A stretch of DNA of 64,000 bases from Allium sativum (GCA_030737875.1 CM060912.1:129899993-129963992), one strand, 5' to 3'; positions 1 to 13,451 are shown, counted from the first letter of the stretch. Notes: generated by a model from the letters alone, not told the origin. Translations and numbers: made by a program.

Positions 1-675
1 AAAGGTTAGTAAATCTAATATTTTGATTTCAAAGAGAAGTTAAAATGGTGAAAGAATTTATGACAAATCCAACTTTGACATTGTAAACGAATTAAAATGA
101 TTGGAAGGAGATTGGATTGAAAAGCTCATATGATCCATGACTATCAATTTAAGAATAAACTTATTACTCGGAAAGACCGGGATTGTATTTAATTCCGGAG
201 ACCATTCCAAGTAATAATATGACGCAAGAAGCAAATTCAAGACTTGGAATCGATGTATGAAGACCATGGTTCTTTACATCGAGCGGACTGCCTGCTGATT
301 GGTTTCATTACTGATAGCTACAGTAGAGAGATGCCCCTATTACCGGAGTGGTAGAAAGTCCAAACGTATGAGGAGAAATTTTGGATTTTGTTCCATTCAG
401 ACCCAGGACGGACTTGTATGGATTGTATGTCTGCCATTGTAATTGACGGCATAACACTGATTTCCATTGATATGTATCTGGTTTGTGACATATAAGCTCG
501 AAGTGGTTATGTACGGATGGAAATCACTGGCCATGTTGTGAATGGATAATGTGACATACTTAAGAGATGAAATGAGCTTGTACGATCAAGGCATTGCTTA
601 TATAGGCATGTTTTGTATATGACATGACATCGACAAACCTTACACCCTGGATTGATGAGAAACTGGCGGTTAGGT

Positions 676-730
<55 letters not shown>

Positions 731-1692
731 TGATGATGACTGCTGCAGCAGTGGTAAATCACTTATGACTTATGGAATAGGGTATGTTCGGGGGTCCGTG
801 TCTGGTTGAAAACCGTTGATCTACCTCGCGATTTGTATTAGTGTCCGCATCTGGATGAAAAACCCGTGATTACATTTCATTTGTGTTTCGATTGATCTTT
901 CGTGCCAGGAATCATCAAGTTGGAAACCCAAATCTCCAACATGAGCGATACGGTTTTGGTTTGTGTATATATAAGGTGACATAATATTATGGGTATTATG
1001 CTATCTAGGATTAATGCATTTATTTGCGAAATGGTTTTCCGCACTATATATAATAATATTGAAAGAGGATTCTCACGTATGAAAGCATATTTGGTTGTCA
1101 TAAGATAAACCTCGCCCATCTGGTGTGCGCTTGCATTGTGTGATGTGGGACGAGCTTATGATAGCTTCATTTTCAAAAGTCATTACGTATTAATATGCAC
1201 ATGCATTCACATGGAGTAAACCGTTCCGCATTAGCGGCGTGATCCGATGAATTTCCATAACTTTAAAATAAATCATAAAACAACTGTTTTATGTTCTCAT
1301 ACCAGTCCCATGACTGACCTGGAGTTTATTGTTCCTTCCTAAACTTTGGGTGCCTATTGATTTTCACATATGCAGCCAGTAGTTTAGTTTTGCAGCTATG
1401 TTTGGTTGGAGCGAAGTTCGGAGTGCTTTCTGAGTTTGGATCCTTGCTAGGGTTAAAGCTTCCACTGTATCTTTTGAACTTCCGTCGAAAGTATATTTAC
1501 ATATTTTCTCTGCTGTATGTTTATGTCGTAACTCTGATATTCATGTAATTCTGATGTAAAATTGTTTTTGAGCAATGAAAAGTGCTGTTATTTGGTTCAA
1601 TGTATGCATGTACCCATAACAATTCATCTTTCTGAATGGTTTAAGTTGGTTTAATTACCGGCGAGAACCGAGCAAAAAGGCGTGTTGTTATA
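1..1692 (+). repeat. 5' LTR (3' third only) of the LARD-like element
   Basis: Nearly collinear with about 19236-20934 apart from scattered substitutions and different microsatellite lengths. The terminus TGTTATA at 1692 is followed two bases later by the primer binding site. Short open frames here (for example on the minus strand at 877-1119) are not treated as genes because they lie in LTR sequence. Confidence 0.85.
676..727. repeat. (TG)n(TA)n microsatellite in 5' LTR
   Basis: A TG run passes directly into a TA run. At the matching site of the 3' LTR (about 19912-19926) the tract is only a short TGTGTATATGTATATG, so the length changed after insertion. Confidence 0.9.
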
Positions 1693-4142
1693 GTTGGTAT
1701 CAGAGCTTTGGTTTATACAAAGCTACAAGGTACGACATATTTTGAACAAAAAGATAGAACTCATCAGAGTTATAATATCTCATTAGAGATAGGGTTAGAA
1801 ATGCCCTAGAATGAGATTTTGGAATATTATGTCGAGAGAGCGTATTTTGGAATCTATATAAAGTTTTTTTCAACTGAGTAAATCGTTTTGGAAAGTGCTG
1901 TTATTCTGGAATATAAATAAAGATATGGGTTTTGAGTATTTTATTCGACATCGCGATTGGACTATCGGGTATGTAAGGATTTAGAATATACGCCTAGCTA
2001 ACGTATATACGAAGTCCATTATATAGTAGATAGATGTAGAATCACACTCTAGTCGCTTGAGGATGATTTTGTTGATGACTGCAGCATCATCGATATTCAT
2101 TTTCGAGTTTCGTAGGTGGTATGACTATAAAATTCCAATTTAATTGTCGAGGAATATTTAAAATCATTTAACTAGGTGTTTTAATGAGCAAATCATAATA
2201 ATATAGTTTGATAAATTAACATAGGAATTTAATTTGGGATAAACAAACTAGGAGTTTTAAAAAGAGAAGAAGAAAAGCCGAGATTAGCTTAAAATACTTC
2301 AAGACTTTGAATCCTTAAACCCTTGAATATGGTGAACGATAAGTACTTGAATAATTAAAGGATATAATTTAGGAGTAAATCTCACTTAATGAATTTGGAA
2401 ATAAATGGTGGAAAATGCACATAAGAAAGATAATTTACCCATATCCCAAATTTGACAAGAATAATAGATCAATCATAACGAACATTTAAATATGAATTTT
2501 GTAATCTAATAAGTTGTAATCAGAAGATATCATACTCTTCGATCGATGTTAGATAAGTTGATATAAGCAACAATCTAAATCGATTCCTAGCATAAATTGA
2601 AAATGGTAATATGCAAGTTAGGCTATTTTGTTGAAAGTATATTTTAGCAAAACAAACTCATTAAGAAATTTAAAGGAAATTTTAACGTGAATTAAGAATT
2701 TGTTTAAAAAGATGATGATTTAAATATAACTAAAAATTTTAAGTGGGGGAGGAAATTACTCTTCCCTATTAAGACGGTGTAAGTTAACAGGAAATTATTA
2801 ACAAGAAATCGCTTAAGACACAAAGGGAATATTAACTTAAGGTTTACCTTAATTGAATTTTCCATAATCGTATCGTCAGGCGCACTCAATTTTTCTGTCT
2901 TGACCTACGCTTATTCCATTTTGAAAAAGCATCATTCATACCCCTTTTGTCTTATGAACTTGGTTAAGTAATTTGATTCGTACCCTCATTCCAGTACTGA
3001 ACTATTATCTATAACTCAATTTGGGTACATGCAGTTTGATTTGTCGAATGAAGCAAAGTTTAAACTCAAACCAGAAATGGTGACCTATCCAAGATAATAT
3101 GTAACGAAATCTCAATAAGTAAACGTTGTGTAGAAATTGAAAGAGTTTGAAATAAGGGTCTAACTTATACAAGAAATTTGGATTTATAAATATTAGTTTA
3201 TTATGAAAATTTATCTCAAATACTTGGATAAATGCTTGAAACAATACTAGTTTGAAATATGTTGAATCAGAGTAGCGTAGAAGAAGCGTGGTGTCTTTTA
3301 AGTGAAAATGAGTTCTGACTAGTTGAGTAGAGAATATTTTCCCTAATGAGCTTCAATATTTGGAAGAGAGGAAAATAAAAAATAAAAATCAAATCATAAT
3401 ATTTCAAGTGAATTTAGATAGGAAAGGGTTTATTCAATTATGTAAATATGACAACTAAAATATGACTTAAAAATAAAAGAAATTTCGACGACTAGAATCC
3501 CGATATTTTGAATGTTTAGAAAACGACAAGTATTTGTAAATTATATTGCAAAATGATCAACAACTTCGGGACATGAAATGTTTTGGGATGTTCGAGTAAC
3601 CATGACTAAAACTGGGTTGTGTTGAGGGATTGGATTTCGTGAAATGGGTGATACTCAGTAGCCCTGTCATGAGGATGAACTTTCGAAATAAAAACATATA
3701 GATTTCATCATTGTATATTTGAGACTTTGAAAGAAATTTGGTTTCGGAGGTTCCGAAGTATCATTTTCTATATTAAAGTGATATATAGTATTTCAATGGT
3801 TTGAAATGGAAAATGGGATTCTAAGTCCGAGAGATTCTTTTGATATGTCAAATACTTACAAATGTTAATAAAATCTCAAACTTACTTAAATTAACTTTTC
3901 CGACATATTTTTCTAATACCATGATTTATGTTTGTATAAATAAACCTTTGATATAAATTTTTTATCAATTTAGTCATATGAAGATTTCGCTCTTGTAAAC
4001 CATTTTGATAAAATTACAAGATTAATAAAATTTTGTAAATAAAATTTGTTTGAAACAAATTTATGGGTAAGATTTATCTTTGTGCATGTATAATTTTACG
4101 AACTCTCCTTTTCGAGGACGAAAAGTCTTAAGTGGGGGAGAT
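1693..4142 (+). other. Non-coding internal domain of the LARD-like element
   Basis: About 2.45 kb of AT-rich sequence between PBS and PPT. No gag zinc knuckle, protease, RT, RNase H or integrase motif was recognised in any frame, and the longest open frame is 79 codons (minus strand, 3005-3244). Such a domain could move only with proteins supplied in trans. The purine tract at 4130-4141 is the likely plus-strand primer. Confidence 0.7.
1695..1706 (+). other. Primer binding site (tRNA-iMet) of the LARD-like element
   Basis: TGGTATCAGAGC, two bases after the LTR end, is complementary to the 3' end of plant initiator methionine tRNA. It fixes the 5' LTR boundary and the plus orientation. Confidence 0.9.
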
Positions 4143-5076
4143 TGTAACGAAACAGAATTTTCAATGATTAAAATATAATAAAAATTAAATTTTCTGATTA
4201 TCAATTGAATTTAATATGGTTTAAATACAAATATTGTTTTAAAAATGTTATATATATGAGTTTGAATAAATATTTTTGTCTTGGTTTATTGGATATGAAT
4301 AACATATTTTAAAGATCACTTTTGAGATTATTATTTTTTGAAATAAATATTTTAAATATTAATAAGCAATAATATTATTTAGTTTAATAAAATATATTAA
4401 TTTCCATAAAGATTTGTCATGTATATAAGTTTCATTTTAATACGTTATATTCGATAAATGATATAAATATGTATTTTTCCTAAGTAAAATTTATTAGTTA
4501 CACATTTATGTATTGAAAATTGCTACATTCATAATTGTTGCTAGTTTAGCTAAAAATGTAATTTAGCACAAATATATAAATAAGTGAATTTTGTTGAACA
4601 TGCATTGGTTAATTTTAAAATAAAGATTAGGTGTCCTCTTATGTGGCTACATGCATGGAAAGGGTTATATGAGGAAAGCCAAGTGTCCCTTAAAACAAAG
4701 GCTAAAATATCCTTTTAAAAAACTATAGAAAAAAATATGTTTCTTTTTCTCATAAGGACCACGGCTGAAATCTCACGTTCTGGCTCCTACTACTTCTCCT
4801 TCTTCCTTTGTTAATGCTCCAGTAAACTAAAAAACCACCACTCCTCTTCATTCAAAAATCCATAACTTCCAAACCATTCAATTATAGCCAAAACTTTTCC
4901 CATGAGAATTGTCTATATCGTCGTTTCTGATTTTTAGAAATTGACGGATCTGAAATTCATCAACAATCGAAAGAGAAATTTCAGTTTTTCAGAAAAATCA
5001 AATTTTGTGAAGGAAACTTCAAAAAATTAAATCTCCCTATCTGCTTCGAATTAAATCACGCTGTCAACACTGTTGA
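4143..5076 (+). repeat. 3' LTR of the LARD-like element, first segment
   Basis: Begins TGTAACGAAAC directly after the polypurine tract. It continues until the nested gypsy element inserts after GTTGA (5072-5076). The matching part of the 5' LTR lies upstream of the window. Confidence 0.8.
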
Positions 5077-5496
5077 TGTAACACCCGTAATTTTCAATAT
5101 TAATGTTCTCAAATTAAATAATAACTAATCTCAAATGTGAGAATTAAGGGAAATAGGTTGCGCCATTATGTTCGTCCCGAAATTATGGTTGAGATAAAGT
5201 CCGAGTTTGCGTGAATTGGACTTCGTATGAAGAAGTTATGGCGATCGGAAGTTTCAAAAAAAATTAAACAGATTTCAAAAATTCGAATTTTAGAGTAAGA
5301 TTGGGTTGGGCGGGAAACTTCCAACCAAGGCCAGGTCGACCTACCCACACAGGTCAACCTCCCCCCCCCCCCCTAGGGCAGATTCGTTTGATGATGATTT
5401 AATGACTGTATGCTGAGTCATTAGGGTTTCTGATCTGGTCTGAATGGCTGGGGTTAATTCTGGGTTGATCGGATGGCCTAAATTAATCCTAAACTC

Positions 5497-5503
5497 TATA
5501 AAA
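5497..5503 (+). promoter_or_regulatory. LTR TATA box
   Basis: TATAAAA about 420 bp into the LTR, kept at 13902-13908 in the 3' LTR with the same flanks. It is the best candidate for the element's core promoter, with transcription expected about 30 bp downstream. Confidence 0.55.
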
Positions 5504-6231
5504 ACACATGTAGACTCTAACCCTAAAATCAAATAAAAATTAGAATCATGGCCTCCATGCTGTCACCTTGCAACCTAGAATAGCCACCACCAATTAGAGA
5601 GGAAGAAAAGCTAATCAATTCAGTTCTAATCTAAACCGCAACAAATTGTCTTCTTCAAAGGAAAGTTAAATCAATTTCAGAACTCAGATTTCAGAACATA
5701 AGGCCTTCTTTGAGTTGTGAGTTCGATTTCTTTAATAAGATAATTAACAATTTAATTTGGTTGAGTTATGATTTGGGATTATATGGTTATGTTGTGAAAC
5801 ATTGACCGTTATGTTATTATCTATGTTGTAAATTTGTTATGCTACTATCCACGTTGTTATTATCTATGTTGTAAAGCTATGATGTTATTTTGTAAATCTA
5901 TGTTAATTATTGGCTTACGTACAATCAATTCATATGCTAGTTTGGTTATGTTTGTGGAACTAATTCATGTGTTAAGTTATATAAAGTTTAACTTGATAAT
6001 TCTACATACAAGTTAGGATGTTAATTGAGGCATGGATCATACGCAAGTTAATGAAAATTATATACAGCCTTACATGTTTCATGACATCTATTTTATGTGT
6101 AAATTGGATCTAGAATTAGGCTATGACATGTGTGAGTTATATGCTAGTATACAAAATTCTATATGCTAGTTTACATGTTTAGATGTAAGTTTACACCATT
6201 GTTTATGTTTCATAAATCACATATGCAAGTA

Positions 6232-6272
<41 letters not shown>

Positions 6273-6876
6273 TTATATGTGTGTGTGTGTGTGTGTGTGT
6301 TTGGAGTATGAATCATGTAATGTAAGTTTGTGATTATTGCCTATGCAAGTTTACACCTTATGATTAGATCTATGACATACATGGTTTATGCAAGTTTGTG
6401 ACTATTACCTAAACAAGTTTACAACTTTAGATTTAGATCTATGACATATGTAGTTTTATGCAAGTTTGTGACTTTGGCCTATGCAAGTTTTTAGATGAAG
6501 AACCTCATTCACACATGCAAGTTCACCCCTTATGTTTAGATCTAGTTTTTATTCTATGCATGTTGTGATATTTTCTCTTTATTCCATAAGTTAGACTATT
6601 CGAGTCTAACGTATATTTTACGTTAAACGAACGACGTACAACGTGGGGCAATGGGATAATATTAAAAGATTTAATAGTGAGAATTGGCATAAATGCCTTA
6701 AATGGCTTAAAATAAATTTATGATGATAGTTGGTATAATTTTGCATACCATAAATAGATGGACATAATTGAGTCAATTATGGACATAGTTAAATTTGGAA
6801 TTGATTGATAATTTGAATATGGAAATTAATTCAAATTAGGGGATAATTAATTATGTGTAATTAATCGCCTAAGACT

Positions 6877-7088
6877 CGAGGTTAGGCTCGTTTGTGGTGT
6901 AAGACTGCCCGGACCCGCCCGACAAATCCAGCTGCCACAAATGCCAGTCTAATGTGTGAGGTCTAAGGCATAAATTAAATGCGTCACAATTGTAAAGCAC
7001 GAGGTTAGGCACGTTTGTGGTGTAAAATTGCCCGGACCCGCCCGGCAAATCCAGCTGCCACAAATGCCAGTCTAATGTGGGAGGTCTT
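6877..7088. repeat. 123-bp-period tandem duplication with hairpin potential in the LTR
   Basis: Two copies of a block starting CGAGGTTAGG (6877 and 7000). Each contains TTTGTGG and, downstream, CCACAAA, with AGACT/AGTCT nested, so each copy could fold into a stem. The 3' LTR has the same pair at 15331 and 15454 with the same 123-bp period, so the duplication predates the insertion. Confidence 0.85.
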
Positions 7089-8328
7089 TACAAGGTTATG
7101 GATTAAGAAACACTTAACTAGATAAATATATGGTGGGACATGGGGGTTAAGTGGGTGCCTTTGGTGGCTTGTAAAATACGATTAGAAACACTTAACCAAA
7201 ATTGAAACATGTAAGTGAACATGAATAAGAAGAGGGTTAAGTGGGATGTACTAGAGGGAACCAAGCTTAGGTGGATAGCTTGTGTCAAGTAATGGGGGCC
7301 CGTTTCAACCAGTAACCCATAAGTATCTTTGTGGGCTCGACCCAAGTCGAGGACGGGACACGCATACTGGGCTTGACTATAAGAGTCCAAAACGGGTTAG
7401 TGCTGGCAACGCAAGTCCAATGGGTTCGTGTGCGTGTGCGGGCCCGGGATAGTAGGTAAGACGTTGTTGCATCGTGTAGGTATAAGTCATGCATTGTTGG
7501 TGGTATCGGGTTGCCACTTTGGGGAGTGATACACCCCACTGTTGGGCTAGCACGGGTATCTACGAGTTAGGGAGCCGATTGCATGGGGGTAGTGGGTACG
7601 CCTAGTGGAGATAAGGGAAGGCGACACCTATGAAGGTAACTATGGGTACACGAAACTACCATTATCATTATCAAAGTCTTGTAGGCGGGATCGACTTTTA
7701 GGGTGTTTGGTGTGGTGCAGTGTAGTAATTATCTTATAGCGACTAGATGCGCCATTAACGTTATCTTTGTTCATCTTATTTCCTTTAGTTTGCTCTGCCG
7801 TACCTAATTGGTCACAGTCATTTCCTTATTTTCCAACTTATGCCTTAGCCTAGTTATTTTGGTAATTATATTGTTAAAGTTATCGCACTCGCCAGACTTT
7901 ATGTCTGACCTCCCCCACTTTGTTTCCACATATTTTCTTCCTCCCTCCCCCCCCCTAGGTGCTTAGGGTAGAACTAGCACCAGTGGAGCTTGATTTTGGA
8001 CAACTGTATCTCTTGCTTTTAGAAGTGTCTTGGATCGCTGAAGCAAAATTTCAGCCTATCTTATTTATGGCTATTTTGTGTTGGGGTTATATCTTTCAAT
8101 TTATGTACTCTGATTTAGTCAAGATGGATATTATGTATTTTGACTCTGGTTTTTGATGATGTAATCAAACTTATGTGTTTACCGCTGCAATGAATAAATT
8201 TTAAATTTTTAAGTACTGTTTATATATGTCTTGTTGTTAAGTTTCTGTTCTATACACACTTAAAACACTCCATAGAAGTTAATGTGTTCCCTTTGTGAGA
8301 GACATTAATGGATGTGGGGTGTTACACG

Positions 8329-8340
8329 TGGTATCAGAGC
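8329..8340 (+). other. Primer binding site (tRNA-iMet) of the plus-strand chromovirus
   Basis: TGGTATCAGAGC two bases after the LTR end at 8326. Confidence 0.92.
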
Positions 8341-8533
8341 TAAAGGTTACCAGAACAGGTATGAATTTTGAAAAACAGTTTTTCAAAAACACTTTTATAA
8401 ATAAGTACCTTCAAAAGTATGTTTTAAGGAAAGTATTTTCAAGAGAAAATATTATTTTAGAAAGCATAACCCCAAGAGCCATATATCTTTCTTTCGGTTC
8501 TTTTGTATTGAATCTTTCCTTTTTCGTTTCAGC

Positions 8534-9428
8534 ATGTCTGGAATTCCCGAGATACCCGAGGAGATACCGATACCAGGATAGTTTAGGAGGTATTTGGAGA
8601 CTAGGGCCACCACCGTAGGTCCAGCAAATGCTCCTCCTCCTCCTCGTGTCGATACTTTTGCAAAGATATGTAAAGACTTTCGGGCAATGGGTGGGAAACC
8701 TTTTCACGGGACGGAGACATTTGTTGAAGCTTGAAATTGGCTAAAGGAGGTGGAAGAATTGTTTGGGATCTTTGAAGTGGAAGATGGAAGAAAGGTCCAG
8801 TTAGCTGCCTGTCTAATGAAGGATGAGGCCTCGTTTTGGTGGGAGGTCACTAATGGAGAGCATCCAGTTAATAACGGCCAGATTTCAGGCGTAGGTTTGA
8901 GGCAAAGTTTCTCTCACGGGCTGAACAGAATTTATATATGGAAAGATTTTTGGCGTTGAAGCAAGGGAATCTATCAGTGAAAGAATACATCAACAAATTC
9001 AATCAGTTGGCGAGATTTAGCTTGGACTTGGTGAATACACCAGAAAAGAAGGCCCTGAGATTTGTTAAGGGTTTGAACAAGCCGCTTCATGGGTTAGCTA
9101 TGACCCACATCCCCATGGGGGCTACCTTTGAGAGACTAGTTGACATGGCGCTTATGCATGAAGAAGAGAAGGGCACCAATGCTAATAAGGCACCCGAGAA
9201 AAAGGGGATCAAAAGAAACCGCAACAGGAACAACAGAACAAGAAAGGCGGTAAAGGCAACAATGGTAAGTGAAAGAAAAGATGCTTCAACTGTGGGACAC
9301 TAGACCATCTAAGCAAAGATTATAGGAAGATAAAGAAGACTGGTTGTTTCCACTGTGGCGAAGCGGGACATTTGATTAAGGACTGCCCAAGGAAAGGGCA
9401 GAGGGAAGGGCCTACCTCGGGAGGATAG
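8534..9428 (+). pseudogene. gag: gag of the plus-strand chromovirus (broken)
   Basis: Retrotransposon capsid/nucleocapsid gene. The likely start is the ATG at 8534 (MSGIPEIPEEIPIPG), followed by an in-frame TAG. After a second stop near 8732 the frame is open from 8750, shifts near 8890, continues from 8938 with the retrotransposon-gag pattern 'ERFLALKQGNLSVKEYI', and shifts again before two zinc knuckles at about 9283-9386. The first knuckle reads CFNCGTLDHLSKDY, where the fourth ligand is Tyr instead of Cys. The second, CFHCGEAGHLIKDC, is intact. A full-length Gag cannot be made. The fragments look like ordinary decay, not programmed frameshifting, because the breaks are scattered. Confidence 0.88.
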
Positions 9429-9509
9429 GTGCAGGCTCTTATGGCACCAGGGAAGGCAAGGGGGCAAGTTCAGGCTCTCATGGTCCCACCACTGTAAGAA
9501 CGAGGTAGA

Positions 9510-12500
9510 ATGATTTCCGTTGAAAGTTTAGTTTTTCTGTTTGATCATCATGTCCGTACTTTATTCAATTCTGGCGCATCACATTCGTTTATCTCTACAT
9601 CATTAGTTGAAACACTGCACCTAAATACTAGTTCAGTTACATATCCCTTAGTAGTCTCAAATCCTATTGGTGGTTCGTCTCATCTTTCTATGATTTTTCG
9701 GGATTTGGGAGTGTCTATCTTAGGCGTTGGGTTTGAATGCAACACCTTTGTTCTTGGCTTCATGGGCTACGGCTTGATTCTAGGTATGGATTGGCTAACT
9801 AGATACGGGGCCATCCTAGATTGTGAAAGAAGGGTAGTTAGATTGTTGACTCGTTGTGGAAAGACCCTTGATATTTCTTGTGACCCTAGAGGTCCAGTAA
9901 TGCTTAGCTACCTAGAATCCCTTGACGCATCCAATGATGATTTACATTCTGTTCGTATAGTCCGTGAATATGTTGATGTCTTCGATGAGGTGAGGGGTCT
10001 ACCCCCAAAACGTGAGATAGACTTTTGAATATATCTAGTAGATAATGCAAAGCCAGTTGCATTGCCAATGCGCCACATGGCTCCAAGAGAGAGAAGAGAA
10101 CTCAGTAAGCAAGTGAAAGAATTGCTTGAGAAGGGGTTCATAAGACGTAGTATATCGGAGTGGGGTGTTCCAGTAGTATTTGCCACGAAGGCAGATGGGT
10201 CCCTTAGACTTTGTGTGGAGAGAACTTAATAAGCTTACTAAGAAGAATATGCACCCACTGCCGAGGACTGACGATCTCTTCGATCAATTAGTTGGCGCCT
10301 CAGTGTTTTCGCAATTGGACGTAGCCACGGGTTTCCATCAGTTGAGAGTGGCTGAGGATAGCATAGACAAGACTTTCTTGAGGACTCTAGACGGCTTCTT
10401 CAAATGGCTTGTGATGCCCTTCGGTTTGACAAACGCCCCTGCATATTTTGTTGACTTGATGAGTAGGGTGTTTAGGGAGTACCTTAATAAATTCGTCGTA
10501 GTCTTTGTGGACGACATCTTGATCTTTTCTAAGAGCGAGGAAGAGCATGCCCTACATCTTAGGGAAGCGTTGGAGACCCTTCGAGCGCATAGCCTTAAAG
10601 CTAAATTTTCTAAATGTCACTTTTGGAGGAAGGAAGTGTGATTCTTAGGGCACGTGGTTTCCAAAGAAAGGATAGCTGTGGATCCCGCGAAGGTAGTGGC
10701 CATCCAAGATTGGAAGGTCCCTAAAAATGCTACCGATGTGAGGAGTTTCTTAGGGTTGGCTGGCCACTATAGGAAGTTTATCAAAGACTTCGCAAAAATA
10801 TCAGCCCTATTAACACGCTTGACGAAGAAGAACCTAGTTTTCACATGGGACATAGATTGTGATTATGCATTCCAACGTTTAAAGAGAGCTTTGACCAAAG
10901 CCCCAGACTTAGGGTTTCCAAATGGGAGTAAGCCATTTACCGTTTATACCGATGCTTGTGGGACAGGACTAGGCGCAGTCTTAATGCAAGAGGGAAGGGT
11001 AATAGCCTATGGAGGAAGGCAGTTGAGAGTTCATGAGAGACATTACCCTACACATGACCTAGAGTTGGCTGCTATTGTTTTCGCACTTAAGTCTTGGCGC
11101 CATTATCTTCTTGGAGAGAAATTCGAATGGTTCACTGACCACAAATCGCTAAAATACTTGTTCTCTCAGAAGGACTTGAACTTATAGCAGCAAAGGTGGA
11201 TGGAATTCTCAGCGTCCTATGATTTCGAGATAGCATATACCCCTGGCAAGGGTAACGTGGTGGCAGACGCCTTAAGTAGGAAAAGGTTGTCCTTGAGTCC
11301 GTTGTTTGTTGAGTGGCGAAGCTTAGAGTTCATCTCTACGTTTGACTTTAGACCTTCCATTGACTTTGTACCCGGTTTTCTATCATCCTTAGAGGTCAAA
11401 CCTACGCTTTTGGGACGGATTGGTGAGGCACAGCGAGATGACCTACAGTTGGTTGAGTAAGTAGAGAAGCTCAAAAGGGGGGAGTCATCAAGCCATCTTA
11501 GTAGGTATACCCTAGATGATAAGGGTTGGTTACGTAGGGATGGTAGATTTTGTGTACCACGGGACGAGAATTTGAGGAAGACCATTCTTGATGATGCACC
11601 TCATTCAAAGATGACCATCCATCCCGGAGGGGACAAGACGTACATGGACATGAGACGAGTTTACTTTTGGGCCAGCATGAAGAGGGATGTGGATGAGTTT
11701 GTTGCTATATGCTTAGTGTGCCAACAAGTAAAAGCAAAGAAAAAGAAGTCTGGTGGGTTGCTTCACCCATTGGAGGTCCCACAATGGAAGTGGGAAAGTG
11801 TCTCGATGGACTTTATTGATGGGTTACCGAGATCGAGGAAGGGTAATACGGGGATTTGGGTCATGGCAGACAGACTTACTAAGAGCGCCCATTTCATTCG
11901 CGTGAAGAGTAAGAGGACTGCTCCATGGTTAGCCTCCGTATACATTCGAGAGATAGTTCGTTTGCACAGTGTTCCTTCTAGCATAGTAAGCAACCGCGAT
12001 CCTATCTTTACTAGCGAGTTTTGGAAGAGCTTGCAAGAGGAGGTAGGGACTCAGTTATGTTTGAGCACCAAATATCATCCTCATACGGACAGCTAGACCG
12101 AGAGGGTGAATCGTATTGTAGAGGAACTATTGAGGTTGTGTGTCTTAGACTTTGGAGGTACGTGGGAGGAACATCTTCCTTTGGTGGAGTTCGCACATAA
12201 TAATAGCTGTCAGTCTAGCATTGGCATGGCAGCGTTCGAGGCTCTTTATGGACGGTCGTGTCGTTCGCCTACATGTTGGTGGGAATCTACAGATAAGATC
12301 TTGCTTGGACCCGATATGATTAGAGAGACTTCGGAAAAGATCGATTTGATTCGAGGGAGGATGAAGACGGCGCAAGATAGGCAGAAATCTTATGCAGACA
12401 AGAGGAGGACAAATCTTGAGTTTGATATTGGGGACATGGTCTTTGTCAAGGTGTCTCCATTATGGAATGTTGTTCGCTTTGGGTCCGTTAGGAAGTTAGC

Positions 12501-12882
12501 ACCAAGGTTCGTAGGGTCATTTCCTATTAAGGAGAGGATTGTACAGATGGTGTATAGAGTGCAGTTACCTGAGAGACTTAGTGGTTTACACGATGTATTC
12601 CATATATCACATTTGAGGAAGTGCTTGCATGAGACCGCGGAAGTGGTAGAGCCGAGCTTGCTTAGAGAGGTGGAGATAGATCGTTATGCGACGATTCGAC
12701 GAGCTCCTACGTGCATTCTTGGGTCGGATATTAAGAAGTTGAGGAATCAGGAGGTCAAGCTAGTCAAAGTGCAATGGGGAGATGATGAGAGCAACGCTAC
12801 TTAGGAGACGGAAGAGAAGATGCGTTCATTGTACCCTTTTCTTTTCGAGGGTATGTCTTTTAATTTCTCCTTTATCGCTTAG
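9510..12882 (+). pseudogene. pol: pol (PR-RT-RNaseH-IN-chromodomain) of the plus-strand chromovirus (broken)
   Basis: Domains in order. Retropepsin at 9510-9800, where the active-site motif reads LFNSGAS: the catalytic Asp is Asn (codon 9567-9569). RT at 10030-10640 with VFVDDIL intact. RNase H at 10900-11200 with [15 protein letters not shown] and DHKSLKYLF. Integrase HHCC finger at about 11600-11735. Integrase core with MDFIDGLP, but the second catalytic Asp is Asn (VSNRDP, codon 11992-11994), and a TAG at 12094-12096 falls just before TERVN. A chromodomain-like tail (VKVQWGDD... MRSLYPFLF) ends at 12882. In-frame stops lie at 10026, 10639, 11185, 11458, 12094 and 12802, with a frameshift near 10210. 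Several stops and both Asn changes fit C-to-T or G-to-A transitions. Confidence 0.93.
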
Positions 12883-13438
12883 CTTGTACTTGTTTTATCT
12901 ATAGTATGTCCTCTCGCTAGTATCTTTGACCTTTAGATAGGGTAGTCCTATGGTTGAAACATGTGTTTGAGACATGTTATGTATGATGGATGCATGTGAA
13001 TGCAAGTGGTTGCTAGTGGTTGCTCGTGGATACATATACACACACACTTTAGGCACTAGATCGGCTCAGTTACTTCATATTGCATATTGCATATAAATGT
13101 GTGTACATATTTAAGTTAATGGATGTATAATGGTGCTGCATTTTGGTGAATGGTTGTGCACACATGTAGAAATAATATGTATCGATAGGATTCTTTAGCA
13201 TACATAATGGACGCATGGCACTATCATGGTTTGCATTAAGGAGGTCAACTGAGTCAGTAGAACACCTGATTTTGCATTAGATAAAGAACATATACACACA
13301 CTTCTTGCATATGTTCATATAGCATTAGGAATTTTATAAGGACAATGGATGCCCGTGTTTGATGGTTGAGTAGATGGTTGTTTGGATGTTAGGATATGCA
13401 TTCTCCTTAACTTGGAGATTTCGGGGGCGAAATCCTCT

Positions 13439-13451
13439 AAGGAGGGGAGAA
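13439..13451 (+). other. Polypurine tract of the plus-strand chromovirus
   Basis: AAGGAGGGGAGAA directly before the 3' LTR, preceded by the chromovirus-like TTTCGGGGGCGAAAT. It is the expected plus-strand primer. Confidence 0.85.

Larger units (their letters stand above)
5077..8326 (+). repeat. 5' LTR of the plus-strand chromovirus
   Basis: Starts TGTAACACCC and ends GGGGTGTTACA, an imperfect terminal inverted repeat. It carries a candidate core promoter near 5497, (TG)n/(TA)n tracts at about 6232-6300, a 123-bp tandem duplication, and a GC-richer block at about 7380-7640 that is also present in the 3' LTR. Confidence 0.93.

Noticed and set aside
1695..1706. tRNA gene fragment
   Set aside because: Only 12 nt match the tRNA 3' end, the complement expected of a primer binding site. 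No cloverleaf sequence surrounds it, and no complete tRNA was found elsewhere.
8534..12882. Programmed frameshift between gag and pol
   Set aside because: Breaks are numerous, at scattered positions and mixed with stops in conserved motifs, which is decay. The minus-strand relative runs from gag into protease in one frame.
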